DNA from: Clostridia bacterium
GTDB taxonomy: Bacteria > Bacillota_A > Clostridia > RUG12999
Direction: 5' to 3'
DNA length: 16,693 nucleotides
Assembly: GCA_017558425.1 (NCBI GenBank)
Contig: JAFYVD010000017.1
Location: forward strand, 1-16,693
Position 1 is the first letter of the stretch. Every line of letters starts with the position of its first letter. The notes under the pieces were generated by a model. That model made no database searches, had not been told where the DNA came from, and saw nothing but the letters and a program-made list of their open reading frames with translations. The position numbers and the translations under genes are program-made. Shown here piece after piece: positions 1-7,605 of the stretch.

Positions 1-964
1 ACAAAAACACTGCCATAAGCGTATAAATTACAAAGGTTGACATTATATAAAAGGTTTCGTATGCACTGTACAATCTGTCAAACTTTTCTCTGTCTGTATG
101 GAACATCTGCCCCAGCGCAAAGGTGAACGAGGAAACCACATTTGCTATAAAGTTCTGCACCTGCGAAAAGAATATATTGTATATCGCATAAATACTTGCG
201 GCCTTAAAGTCGCAAAGCAACGAAATAACAATCACGTCGGTATTGTTGAAAACCATACCCGAAAGCTGGTGCACCAAAACCGAATTTTTCTGCGAAATCG
301 CTTCAAAATCGGGCTTTGCATTTAAATCCAGCCATTTATATCTGCGTTTGGCATAAAAATATAAAAATGCAAGCTGTGCAAGATACATTAAGCAATAAAC
401 AAGCTGAATCAGAATGAGGCTGTCCGTTAAAAGCAAAACAAGGATTTTGCCTGCATTTGAAGCAATCTGAAGCGCCGTTTCGGCGTTGTTTATTACATAC
501 TTTCTGCCGTCAACCTCCATAAGGATTCTGTATTTTGCCTGAACAAAATAACTGAACAGTGCCGGCAACGCCGTCAGTATAATTATCAAAAACACCACAT
601 TGCTGTCTATGGATGTCGGTATTACATAAGCATATACCACAGCAATGGCAAGTACAATGGCAAGATAAATTATCCCTGTTCTTTTGTAATAAGAATGGGT
701 GGCAGAAAGAACTTCATTTGCACTCTTATAGTCCTTTTCCCCGATTCTTTTGTAAAGAGCCTGTGTTGTGGCAAGCCCTACACCTGCCTCCAAAAGAAAC
801 ATATATATAAAAATCTGTTTTATGGTCGAAAGAACGCCGTTAACTTCCGAACCGAAATTTTCAAGGTATAGTCTTGGTAAAATAAAGCTGAGCGAAATAA
901 GCACAACCTGATATATAAGCGACGATATCAAATTGTTTTTTATTCTCGAATCTTTGCCTGCCAA
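1..964 (-). CDS. Wzx-type polysaccharide flippase, partial (C-terminus outside window)
   Basis: About 321 codons are open on the minus strand without a stop up to base 1, so the C-terminus is missing. The product is a multi-spanning membrane protein. It opens LAGKDSRIKNNLISSLIYQ and continues with hydrophobic segments such as IIYLAIVLAIAVVYAYVI, the usual pattern of the MATE/MOP-superfamily oligosaccharide flippases that move lipid-linked repeat units across the membrane. The start is TTG at 964, chosen because AGGAGG (973-978) lies 8 nt upstream and no ATG is suitably placed. It is the last visible gene of the operon, 34 nt after the acetyltransferase stop. That neighbour and the GtrA-like gene support a surface-glycan role; the exact glycan cannot be told. 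Other MOP-family exporters are possible but less likely given the context. Confidence 0.82.
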   Translation of the reverse strand, partial: MAGKDSRIKNNLISSLIYQVVLISLSFILPRLYLENFGSEVNGVLSTIKQIFIYMFLLEAGVGLATTQALYKRIGEKDYKSANEVLSATHSYYKRTGIIYLAIVLAIAVVYAYVIPTSIDSNVVFLIIILTALPALFSYFVQAKYRILMEVDGRKYVINNAETALQIASNAGKILVLLLTDSLILIQLVYCLMYLAQLAFLYFYAKRRYKWLDLNAKPDFEAISQKNSVLVHQLSGMVFNNTDVIVISLLCDFKAASIYAIYNIFFSQVQNFIANVVSSFTFALGQMFHTDREKFDRLYSAYETFYIMSTFVIYTLMAVFL

Positions 965-998
965 TCCGCCCACCTCCTTTTCACCGGTTTACGAAAAT

Positions 999-1541
999 TT
1001 ATATACGATTGCAAACATAACCTTCTGTGGCATTTTCTCTGGGAATAATTTTTCCCGGATTCCCGATAACAATGCTATGGTCGGGAACATCAAAATTCAC
1101 ATATGTAAGCGGCGCAATAAGTACGTCACTGCCTATTTTAACATTTCCCACAACAACTGCATTTGTTCCTATCCAGCAATTATCGCCGATTACTGGAGCT
1201 CCTTTTCTTTTACCACGGTTTTCCATACCAATGGTCACGCCTGTACCGACATTTACATTTTTCCCCAAAACTGCATCGGGATGAATGATAACTCTGCCGA
1301 GGTGACCGATATAAAATCCCTCACCAATCTTTGTCCTCGCCGGAATCTGAATCTGGGTCTTATTCGACATATGCATAAGCCTTAGCATATAGAAAACCTT
1401 CAGAGGCAGAAATCTGCACATATTTGCTTTTCTCAGCACGGACAGATACTTTATCTCAAGCGGTCGGAAGATTTTTTTGATAGCGGGTTCTCCCGTTTCT
1501 CCGTAATATCTGTATAAATCTTTTTTAAAAACACTGTTCAT
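999..1541 (-). CDS. Hexapeptide-repeat acetyltransferase, serine O-acetyltransferase-like
   Basis: This 180-residue protein has an alpha-helical N-terminal part (about 1-60) followed by a left-handed beta-helix of hexapeptide repeats (about 62-165), seen in IGEGFYIGHLGRVIIHPD, GTGVTIG and PVIGDNCWIGTNAVVVG. The His in IGHLG and in IIHPD fits the CysE-type active site. The family acetylates serine (CysE) or sugar hydroxyl and amino groups. In polysaccharide clusters such CysE-like genes usually modify sugars or sugar precursors, and that is the more likely role here between a GtrA-like gene and a flippase. It is shorter than classical CysE, lacking much of the N-terminal helical domain. The start lies 12 nt after the upstream stop with only a weak ribosome site, so translation is probably coupled. 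The substrate is not readable from sequence. Confidence 0.82.
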   Translation of the reverse strand: MNSVFKKDLYRYYGETGEPAIKKIFRPLEIKYLSVLRKANMCRFLPLKVFYMLRLMHMSNKTQIQIPARTKIGEGFYIGHLGRVIIHPDAVLGKNVNVGTGVTIGMENRGKRKGAPVIGDNCWIGTNAVVVGNVKIGSDVLIAPLTYVNFDVPDHSIVIGNPGKIIPRENATEGYVCNRI

Positions 1542-1553
1542 GGCTTTTCACAC

Positions 1554-1931
1554 TCATTTTTCTTTTGACTCCAGAAATATCTTTCTCGTCACAAAATTAT
1601 AAATTGGAACAATTACCATAGCAAGAATTTTCACTATCAAATAGTATATGGTTGTAAACCTGACACCAATCCATAAAATCAGTTGGTTCAGGCACAGCCC
1701 GCCAACGCTCAGCAGCACAAATATGATAAATTCCTTAACTTTACTTTGGTTTTTGCTTTTAAACACGAACGCCATGCTTAAAATATAATTCACCGTAACG
1801 GAAACACAAAAGGAAATTGCCGACGCATACAGCACATCAACATAAAGCAGTTCTTTTAAAGCAACAAGAACTCCCATGTCCACGGCAGCGGCAATAACTC
1901 CCACCACACCAAACTTTATTAACTGCAACAT
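1554..1931 (-). CDS. GtrA-like membrane protein
   Basis: A 125-residue protein with four predicted membrane segments: about 6-26 starting FGVVGVIAAAVDMGVLVAL, about 34-55, about 68-90 and about 95-115. The N-terminal FGVVGVIAAAVDMGV and the internal NY(I/F)LSMAFVF stretch are typical of the GtrA family, small proteins thought to help flip or present undecaprenyl-linked sugars for cell-surface glycosylation. A ribosome site is formed by GGAG close to the ATG, and a second AGGAG overlaps the stop of the upstream diguanylate cyclase gene, 9 nt away, so the two are very likely cotranscribed. The family assignment is firm; the sugar carried is unknown. No bactoprenol glucosyltransferase (GtrB) is visible in the window. 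Confidence 0.85.
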   Translation of the reverse strand: MLQLIKFGVVGVIAAAVDMGVLVALKELLYVDVLYASAISFCVSVTVNYILSMAFVFKSKNQSKVKEFIIFVLLSVGGLCLNQLILWIGVRFTTIYYLIVKILAMVIVPIYNFVTRKIFLESKEK

Positions 1932-1940
1932 TTCTCCGTT

Positions 1941-4238
1941 TTACTCCTTTGCGAAAACCCAAAGAGTTTCGTCCGCATCCACATTGTTGTCAGATAAATT
2001 ATATATACTGAGCTTGGTCATTTCTCCATTTATTTTCTGATATGTAACTGAAGGTGTGTTACCCTCCGCTATCTGACTTTTAATCACATCGTAATTTAAG
2101 AAGCTTGTGATAGCTCTATGGAAATCGGGATGCACAACATCATCAATATATTTTGTGAGCAGTTTTGAAAAATGTTCTTCATTTTCCTTGTAGCCAAGAT
2201 AAGCAGGCATGAGAATACGATGTGCACTGTCCATTTTCAACGACACTTTGTAAATGCCGTTATAATGGTCTTTCAACACAGACATCACAGTATCAATTTC
2301 TTTGATTCCTGTTTTTATATAATCATAATTTTTGTCTTTATCTTCAGACACGCTATTTTGTTCTTTATTCTGATAATACTGCGCTTTTGCCTCATACATT
2401 CTGACCTCAGCTTCGCGAACCATTTCTTCACAGTTGGTGTTCTGTGTTCTGAAAGACAAGCCAATCGCAACATTGTATCCCTTCGGTTTTAACTGTTCAA
2501 CAAACAGTTCTGTTTTTTGTTTCACATTTTCCTGAGATGTGTTCTTTAAAAATACTAAAAATTCATCGCCGCCCATACGGTAAACACTGTGTCCGAAAAA
2601 TACTTCTTTCAGTGTGTTTGCAATATAGATAAGCATTTCATCGCCTGCAGCATGTCCATATTTATTGTTTCTGATATGAAGTTCGTTAACGTCAATATAA
2701 ACGCATGAAAAATCATTCGGTTTTTCTTTATCAAACTCTAAAATGTCCGTTTTATAAGCCACACGATTCAAAGCACCTGTAAGAGAGTCGGTGGTTGCAG
2801 CCAGAGTTGTTTGATTGAGATGTTTTTTGTTATATATCGCAATTGAAAAACAAATTGCAACGTCTTCAATAAGTTTTCTTGCAAAAGAGCCTTTTCCTGC
2901 ATTAATTGCTCCCAGAATTCCGACATGGTTTTTCTTATCCGTGATGATTGCAAAGGAAACATTCTTTATACCATGTTCCGTCAAAAACTGATAAAGCTTA
3001 GGGTTTGTTTTCACAAGATGATTATTGGGGATAATTTTCATAAATCCCATTGAACCGGTGGTATTATGAATATTTGCCGCATATTTGAAAACTTCTTTAT
3101 GAAAATATTTTCTTTCCTCTCCTGTTAAAAGCTTTTCCTTTAAAGTCGGAGCAATATAGTAATAATCCTCACCGTCCGTGTCCACAAAGAATGCAGACCT
3201 CGCGTTGGAAAACTCTTTTATGTGCTTCATTGCTTCTGTTATATTTGAATACTGTTCATTCACTTCCAGCAGAAGCTTTCTAATGGTAGCAGATTCTGCA
3301 TTCAATCTGCTTCTTTCTTTCTCACTTTTCATTATCAGCTGCAGATAAATTGCAATAAGCAGAATCACCAGTGCAAAATAAATAAGCAGATTTCTGGAAA
3401 TTTTATGTGTTTCCGCAAATACCTGAGATTCATATCTGCCAAGCATAATTCCCCAATCAAAATCTTCAATGGTGGAATAATGAATATATAAATCCTCGCC
3501 TGTATATATTGATTTAAACGAAATATATCCGTTTTCGGTGTTTATCAAATCTTCATAGGCATAGCCTTCTTTATATTCACGACTTTTAAACTGCGACAGT
3601 TCGCCCGGGTTTTTATCAATGGTGTCTATAACAAATTTACCTGACTCTTTATCATAAACAAAAAGCTGAGCATCCAGTTCCTTAGCCATCCTTGTATACT
3701 TTTCGCCAATTGTATCAAGCGGAATTACGCCATATAAAATTCCAACAGTTTCCCTGCCTATGCAAATGGGAACAGCACTTCTTATAATTTCCTTTCCTTC
3801 CCTTGTGAGGTCGGGAATTCTGCCACTTATGTATGCTCCGCGAGCTGCTTCTTCCTCAAACGAAATCTTTCCGTTTAAATCAACCGTTCCCCTTTTTGTA
3901 ACGAAAACATTGTCAGGGTTTAAAATACCGACGTTGGAAAACAGCCCGATTGGTTTAAAAGATTCAAACAACAGGTCATAACTTTCGCCGTCAGCTTTAA
4001 GCTTTGCCGCAAAGTTTGCCATGGTAACAAGATTCTCTCTGTCTGATTTTATCTGCAGAACAAGGTCATCTTTAATCTGTTTTGTCTGAATATGCAGCAT
4101 TTCATACGCTTCCTGTTCAGCTTCGAAATAAAAAGAAGCAACCATCGACAAAAATACTACACATATTAAAATTGCAGTGGCAATTGTATAGAAAATATTA
4201 TTTTGTTTTTGTTTTTTTCTTTCATAAGTTATTGCCAT
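1941..4238 (-). CDS. Membrane-bound diguanylate cyclase (dCache sensor, GAF-like, GGDEF, C-terminal extension)
   Basis: With the start at 4238 the protein is 765 residues and begins MAITYERKKQKQ. Order of parts: membrane segment 15-38; extracellular sensor about 40-275 of the dCache type; membrane segment 283-302; coiled-coil linker; GAF-like region about 335-475; GGDEF domain about 482-625 with TTDSLTGALNR and RMGGDEF (556-560); and a C-terminal region of about 120 residues that may be PAS-like. It should make cyclic di-GMP from two GTP. The residues expected for metal and guanine binding (D516, N524, D533) are kept, but the RxxD inhibitory site is replaced by F-x-x-H, so product inhibition is probably absent. 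The longest open frame starts at 4376, but a strong promoter lies inside that extension; 4259 is an alternative start. It is the first gene of the polysaccharide operon. The inducing ligand is unknown. Confidence 0.88.
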   Translation of the reverse strand: MAITYERKKQKQNNIFYTIATAILICVVFLSMVASFYFEAEQEAYEMLHIQTKQIKDDLVLQIKSDRENLVTMANFAAKLKADGESYDLLFESFKPIGLFSNVGILNPDNVFVTKRGTVDLNGKISFEEEAARGAYISGRIPDLTREGKEIIRSAVPICIGRETVGILYGVIPLDTIGEKYTRMAKELDAQLFVYDKESGKFVIDTIDKNPGELSQFKSREYKEGYAYEDLINTENGYISFKSIYTGEDLYIHYSTIEDFDWGIMLGRYESQVFAETHKISRNLLIYFALVILLIAIYLQLIMKSEKERSRLNAESATIRKLLLEVNEQYSNITEAMKHIKEFSNARSAFFVDTDGEDYYYIAPTLKEKLLTGEERKYFHKEVFKYAANIHNTTGSMGFMKIIPNNHLVKTNPKLYQFLTEHGIKNVSFAIITDKKNHVGILGAINAGKGSFARKLIEDVAICFSIAIYNKKHLNQTTLAATTDSLTGALNRVAYKTDILEFDKEKPNDFSCVYIDVNELHIRNNKYGHAAGDEMLIYIANTLKEVFFGHSVYRMGGDEFLVFLKNTSQENVKQKTELFVEQLKPKGYNVAIGLSFRTQNTNCEEMVREAEVRMYEAKAQYYQNKEQNSVSEDKDKNYDYIKTGIKEIDTVMSVLKDHYNGIYKVSLKMDSAHRILMPAYLGYKENEEHFSKLLTKYIDDVVHPDFHRAITSFLNYDVIKSQIAEGNTPSVTYQKINGEMTKLSIYNLSDNNVDADETLWVFAKE

Positions 4239-4335
4239 TATACCCACATCTTCTTTCATAAAGTTTTTCAACAACGCTTTTTCGGCGGTGCTATAAAAAC
4301 ACACACCACTGGCATTATAGCATATAATCTGTATA

Positions 4336-4364
4336 ATTATATCATATATTTTTAGAAAAATCAA
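4336..4364 (-). promoter_or_regulatory. Sigma-A type promoter of the diguanylate cyclase operon
   Basis: On the minus strand TTGATT (4359-4364) and TATAAT (4336-4341) are separated by exactly 17 bases. Transcription would start near 4329, which leaves about 90 nt of leader before the ATG at 4238. Its position inside the longest open frame is the reason for preferring the shorter protein. It follows directly on the terminator of the feo operon. Confidence 0.8.
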
Positions 4365-4386
4365 TATAATATCCATTTTTAATTGT

Positions 4387-4420
4387 AAAAAAAATGATGA
4401 CTTCCATCGGAAATCACCAT
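4387..4420 (-). terminator. Rho-independent terminator of the feo operon
   Basis: Read on the minus strand, ATGGTGATTTCC and GGAAGTCATCAT form a 12-bp stem (two G-U pairs) around a GAT loop, followed by eight T residues (4387-4394). It lies 12 nt after the stop of the small Cys-rich gene and before the next promoter, so it cleanly separates the two operons. Confidence 0.88.
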
Positions 4421-4431
4421 CTTTCTGATAT

Positions 4432-4581
4432 TTATTTTTTATTCTTCAAACAGTTTTTTGCACATGTGTCATTATAGGGACAGCCAATACACTTTTTTCC
4501 GCTTTTCTTAGACTTTATAATATAACCTATCGCCAGTCCCAATATAATTACAATCGCAATAACAGCCACTATATTTTTCAT
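4432..4581 (-). CDS. FeoB-associated Cys-rich membrane protein (49 aa)
   Basis: A small gene encoding MKNIVAVIAIVIILGLAIGY followed by a basic stretch and a Cys-rich tail. One membrane segment (about 3-22) is followed by KSKKSGKK and then four cysteines at 31, 34, 40 and 44 (CIGCPYNDTC, then AKNC). This is the layout of the FeoB-associated Cys-rich membrane protein family, found next to feoB in many Firmicutes and presumed to help ferrous iron uptake. Its ATG overlaps the feoB stop in an ATGA junction, so translation is coupled; the upstream GGGAG inside the end of feoB serves as ribosome site. The tail ends in a lysine-rich CLKNKK. The family is clear; its precise biochemical task (metal hand-over or FeoC-like role) is inference. 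Confidence 0.85.
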   Translation of the reverse strand: MKNIVAVIAIVIILGLAIGYIIKSKKSGKKCIGCPYNDTCAKNCLKNKK

Positions 4582-6554
4582 ATTTTTCTCCCTTTTGAGA
4601 CTTTAAGTTTGCCCGCAAGTTCCTTGTCCGATTTTTTTATCAGCACAAAAACCACTCCAACCATAACTGCGATTGCCGCAAGCCCAGACACCGCAGCCCC
4701 CGTATCAAGCAAAGTAGGGTTTGTAACAAGTGTGCCTATGGTATGAACAAGATATGCCACCGTATACCCCGTTCCAATCTGCAGCGATATACCGCCAAGC
4801 ATCCATTTTTTATCACCTATTTCAGAATTCATTGCCCCAATTGCCGCAAAACACGGAGGCGTGAAAAGGTTAAACATAAGACATGCAAGTGCCGAAACAG
4901 AAGTGATTCCAAAAGCGTCTGTAACCGCCTGAACATCAGCAAAGTTGGAAATTGCATAAACCGAAGCAAGCGTTCCCACCACATTTTCTTTTGCTATAAA
5001 GCCGCTGACTGCTGCCGCCGCCATCTGCCATGTGCCAAATCCAAGCGGAATCAGTAAAACTGAAATGGGGCGTGCTATTGATGCAAGAATGGATGCATCT
5101 GCATTCGCAGCAGGCATCAGATTCCATCCATATCCCTGCATTATTGTAATCGCCGCGTTGCACACCAGGACAACAGTACCAGCCTTCACTATATACGCCC
5201 AACCTCTGCCGCACATGGATTTCACAGCTCTCCACAGGTTTGGAATTTTATATTCCGGCAGTTCAATTATAAAATAAGATTTTTTTCTTTTAACTCCCGC
5301 AACTCGGTTAACAAGCAACGCTCCGACGAAAATAATGAAAATCGCAGCAAAATACATCAATGTGCCAACCCATTCATTTCCACCAAAAAATGCGCCTGCA
5401 AAAAGTCCGATAACCGGAAGCTTTGCTCCGCAAGGCATAAACGGCGCCAACATAGCCGTAGCACGGCGTTCACGCTCGTTTTTGATGGTGCGGCACGCCA
5501 TAACACCGGGAACGGCACATCCCGTACCCATAACAAACGGAATCACCGATTTGCCCGACAAACCCACTTTTTTAAATATGGGGTCAAGCACAACGGTTGC
5601 ACGCGCCATATATCCGCAATCTTCCAGCAACGCAATAAGAAAATACATCACCATTACAAGCGGCAAAAACCCTAAAACCGCACTGACTCCGCCAATTATA
5701 CCATCAACCACAACAGTCTGAAGCACCGGAGCTGTCCCTTCCATCCAAATGGCAACAGCTTCGCCAAAACGGTCAATCACAGGGCACAAAACGGTTTCGC
5801 CCAGCCACGGACCAATCCACGCCTGACTGACCCAGAACACGAACCACATCACAAGAGCAAAGATGGGCAATCCCACCCATTTGTTTGTAATGATGGCATC
5901 AAATTTGTCCTGAGCATTTTTTTCGTTGGTTTTTATTTTTCGGATTTCAACTTCCTTTACAATTTTGTTTACAAATTCAAAACGGCGTCTGTCCGCCTCT
6001 GTTGCCGCCTGTTTGCTTGTAAGGTCGCCTTGCTCTGCAACATAGGGCGCTTTTTGTTCTTTTCCTTTAATTTCCACCGCTTTTGCAACAACACCTGCCA
6101 CGCCGTCTGCAGAAGTGGAAACTGTATGTACAACAGGACATCCCAACATTGCCGAAAGTACATCGGCATCAATTTTCGTTTTCTTTTTGTTGTTTATATC
6201 CGTCTTGTTAAGCGCCACCACCACGGGAATCCCCAGCTCCAGAAGCTGTGTGGTGAAGAAAAGACTCCTGCTTAAATTGGTGGCGTCCACAATATTAATA
6301 ATTGCATCAAGATTCTCTTTTTTCACATAATCTCTTGTAATAGTTTCTTCAGAAGTAAACGGTGACATGGAATATGCGCCCGGCAGGTCCACAGCTACAA
6401 TTTCGCCTTCACGATAAAAACTCTTTTTAACCGTTCCTTCTTTTTTATCAACAGTAACTCCCGCCCAGTTCCCCACTTTTTCATTGCTACCCGTAAGTGC
6501 ATTGAACATAGTGGTTTTACCACTGTTCGGATTACCAGCTAATGCAATTCTCAT
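4578..6554 (-). CDS. feoB: Ferrous iron transporter FeoB
   Basis: With the start at 6554 the protein has 658 residues. An N-terminal G-protein domain carries GNPNSGKT (7-14), DLPG (56-59) and NKTD (116-119), followed by the GDI-like helical segment and a membrane domain from about residue 230. That domain has the duplicated gate region, seen in GTGCAVPGVMACRTI, then CGAKLPV and later CGRGWAYIVKAGTVV. It moves Fe(II) across the cytoplasmic membrane, driven or gated by GTP hydrolysis. GTG at 6560 opens a slightly longer frame, but it overlaps the ribosome site AAGGAGGTG (6560-6568), whereas the ATG at 6554 is 7 nt from AGGAGG. It lies 64 nt after feoA and overlaps the downstream Cys-rich gene by 4 nt. 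No sign of truncation or frameshift. Confidence 0.97.
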   Translation of the reverse strand: MRIALAGNPNSGKTTMFNALTGSNEKVGNWAGVTVDKKEGTVKKSFYREGEIVAVDLPGAYSMSPFTSEETITRDYVKKENLDAIINIVDATNLSRSLFFTTQLLELGIPVVVALNKTDINNKKKTKIDADVLSAMLGCPVVHTVSTSADGVAGVVAKAVEIKGKEQKAPYVAEQGDLTSKQAATEADRRRFEFVNKIVKEVEIRKIKTNEKNAQDKFDAIITNKWVGLPIFALVMWFVFWVSQAWIGPWLGETVLCPVIDRFGEAVAIWMEGTAPVLQTVVVDGIIGGVSAVLGFLPLVMVMYFLIALLEDCGYMARATVVLDPIFKKVGLSGKSVIPFVMGTGCAVPGVMACRTIKNERERRATAMLAPFMPCGAKLPVIGLFAGAFFGGNEWVGTLMYFAAIFIIFVGALLVNRVAGVKRKKSYFIIELPEYKIPNLWRAVKSMCGRGWAYIVKAGTVVLVCNAAITIMQGYGWNLMPAANADASILASIARPISVLLIPLGFGTWQMAAAAVSGFIAKENVVGTLASVYAISNFADVQAVTDAFGITSVSALACLMFNLFTPPCFAAIGAMNSEIGDKKWMLGGISLQIGTGYTVAYLVHTIGTLVTNPTLLDTGAAVSGLAAIAVMVGVVFVLIKKSDKELAGKLKVSKGRKI

Positions 6555-6572
6555 AAACACACCTCCTTGCAG

Positions 6573-6586
6573 TTAGACTAAACTAA
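6573..6586. promoter_or_regulatory. TTAG-N6-CTAA operator between feoA and feoB
   Basis: The minus strand reads TTAGTTTAGTCTAA, matching the two operators upstream of feoA at the palindromic ends. It sits just upstream of the feoB ribosome site. No convincing separate promoter was seen here, so it may act on an unseen internal promoter or as a block to elongating polymerase. Confidence 0.55.
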
Positions 6587-6618
6587 CACATTGTCAGAAA
6601 ATAACCGGCAGAGCTTGG

Positions 6619-6831
6619 CTAAATAATAATCGCCTCTGCCAGTTGGTTATCTATATGATATCTTCCATCCTTTATGGAAACCACGCAGCCTCCCTTTAGT
6701 CTGGAAATTACAGTGATTGGTTCGCCTGTGTAGCAACCCAGGGAAAATAAAAATGCATCTGTTTCCTCATCGCCTGTTTCAAGCCTGCTCACAATATATT
6801 CTTTACCTTCCTGTGCTTCACGTAAGTTCAT
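6619..6831 (-). CDS. feoA: FeoA-type ferrous iron transport accessory protein
   Basis: A 70-residue, SH3-like FeoA-domain protein. The sequence runs from MNLREAQEGKEYIVSRL through SLGCYTGEPITVISRLKGG to the C-terminal QLAEAIII. FeoA proteins are cytoplasmic partners of FeoB and are thought to regulate its GTPase or complex assembly; the exact mechanism is not settled. The L-G-x-x-x-G-x-x-I-x-V block and the ending in A-x-x-I are family hallmarks. The start at 6831 is preceded by AAGG at short spacing; an ATG 10 nt upstream is out of frame. It is the first gene of the operon under the promoter at 6912-6940. The size is usual for the family. Confidence 0.92.
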   Translation of the reverse strand: MNLREAQEGKEYIVSRLETGDEETDAFLFSLGCYTGEPITVISRLKGGCVVSIKDGRYHIDNQLAEAIII

Positions 6832-6853
6832 AAACCTTCATACCTTTCTTCGA

Positions 6854-6867
6854 TTAGTCAAAACTAA
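6854..6867. promoter_or_regulatory. Iron-responsive operator, proximal, upstream of feoA
   Basis: The minus strand reads TTAGTTTTGACTAA, an interrupted palindrome TTAG-N6-CTAA in the leader of feoA. It resembles the boxes bound by DtxR/IdeR-family metal repressors, which is an inference from the TTAG/CTAA ends and the feo context. Its centre is 35 bp from the centre of the distal copy. Confidence 0.6.
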
Positions 6868-6888
6868 CTCACCGCCAACAAAAATCAG

Positions 6889-6902
6889 TTAGCCAAAACT
6901 AA
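6889..6902. promoter_or_regulatory. Iron-responsive operator, distal, at the feo transcription start
   Basis: The minus strand reads TTAGTTTTGGCTAA and begins 9 nt downstream of the -10 box, so it covers the expected transcription start. A bound repressor would block initiation. It is nearly identical to the copies at 6854-6867 and 6573-6586. Confidence 0.65.
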
Positions 6903-6911
6903 CCTTCGCAT

Positions 6912-6940
6912 ATTTTATCACGTTTCTCCCCATTTGTCAA
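6912..6940 (-). promoter_or_regulatory. Sigma-A promoter of the feo operon
   Basis: On the minus strand a perfect TTGACA (6935-6940) is followed after 17 bases by TAAAAT (6912-6917). Two matching operators lie immediately downstream, which suggests a strong promoter held off by a metal-dependent repressor when iron is sufficient. Confidence 0.88.
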
Positions 6941-6959
6941 TAGTTTCCTTCAAATTTTT

Positions 6960-7013
6960 AAGGAGCCGCCGGGTGAACTGCACCATTTTGTGCAGTTCAC
7001 GGGGTGACTCCTT
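6960..7013 (-). terminator. Long hairpin after the rubrerythrin gene, probable terminator
   Basis: An 11-bp perfect inverted repeat GTGAACTGCAC / GTGCAGTTCAC (6973-6983 and 6990-7000) around a 6-nt loop sits inside an outer AAGGAG/CTCCTT pair (6960-6965 and 7008-7013). Internal mismatches separate the two. It starts 22 nt after the rubrerythrin stop, and pairing is better in the minus-strand RNA. The following run (AAAAATTT) is a weak T tract, so it could also be a dispersed palindromic repeat. Confidence 0.55.
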
Positions 7014-7035
7014 AATTTCATCATTTTCGTTATGA

Positions 7036-7569
7036 TTAATAATTTTCTTTTCTAACTTCAAAGTATGCCTGAGGATGAGCACAAACAGGGCAAACTTCGG
7101 GAGCTTTTTTGCCCATTACAAGGTGTCCGCAGTTGCGACATTCCCAAATGGTCTGTTCGCTCTTTGCGAAAACTTCCTGAGCTTCCACGTTTTTAAGAAG
7201 TTTGCGGTAACGTTCTTCGTGAGTTTTTTCAATAGCCGCAACCATTCTGAACTGAGCAGCAAGAGCTTTGAAGCCTTCTTCTTCAGCATCTTTTGCAAAA
7301 CGATCGTACATATCGGTCCATTCATAGTTTTCGCCATCTGCCGCATGAAGAAGATTCTGTGCTGTATCACCCAGTTCCCCGAGAGCTTTAAACCACAGTT
7401 TTGCGTGTTCTTTCTCATTGTTTGCAGTTTCTTCAAAAATTGCGGAAATCTGCTGATATCCTTCTTTTTTTGCAACGGAAGCAAAATATGTATATTTATT
7501 TCTTGCCTGACTTTCGCCCGCAAATGCTTCCATCAGATTTTTTTCGGTTTTTGAGCCTTTAAGTTCCAT
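7036..7569 (-). CDS. rbr: Rubrerythrin
   Basis: This 177-residue protein has a ferritin-like four-helix diiron domain (about 1-135) and a C-terminal rubredoxin domain (about 140-177). Likely diiron ligands are seen in [10 protein letters not shown] (E19), NEKEHAKLW (E52, H55), DAEEEGF and [10 protein letters not shown] (E114, H117). The rubredoxin iron is held by C144/C147 (CRNC) and C160/C163 (CPVC). Rubrerythrins reduce hydrogen peroxide in the cytoplasm of anaerobes. A strong ribosome site AGGAGG precedes the ATG by 8 nt. A promoter lies at 7606-7633, overlapping the 3' end of the upstream regulator gene, so it is probably made from its own message. The nearby feo operon suggests a grouping of iron and oxidative-stress genes. 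Length and motifs are complete. Confidence 0.97.
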   Translation of the reverse strand: MELKGSKTEKNLMEAFAGESQARNKYTYFASVAKKEGYQQISAIFEETANNEKEHAKLWFKALGELGDTAQNLLHAADGENYEWTDMYDRFAKDAEEEGFKALAAQFRMVAAIEKTHEERYRKLLKNVEAQEVFAKSEQTIWECRNCGHLVMGKKAPEVCPVCAHPQAYFEVRKENY

Positions 7570-7605
7570 ATTAAATTCCTCCTTGAATAATAAATTTATA
7601 ATAAC

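Noticed and set aside
98..810. Two short plus-strand frames near the left edge
   Set aside because: They are opposite the partial flippase gene, whose 321-codon frame is continuous and clearly membrane-spanning.
933..1385. Plus-strand open frame of 150 codons
   Set aside because: It is antisense to the acetyltransferase and the start of the flippase, with no known domain and no promoter or ribosome site.
6554..6618. Separate promoter for feoB
   Set aside because: No -35/-10 pair with acceptable spacing could be found on the minus strand, although an operator-like box is present.
7075..7554. Plus-strand open frame of 159 codons
   Set aside because: It is the complement of the rubrerythrin gene; its Phe-rich sequence reflects the reverse of Lys/Glu codons.
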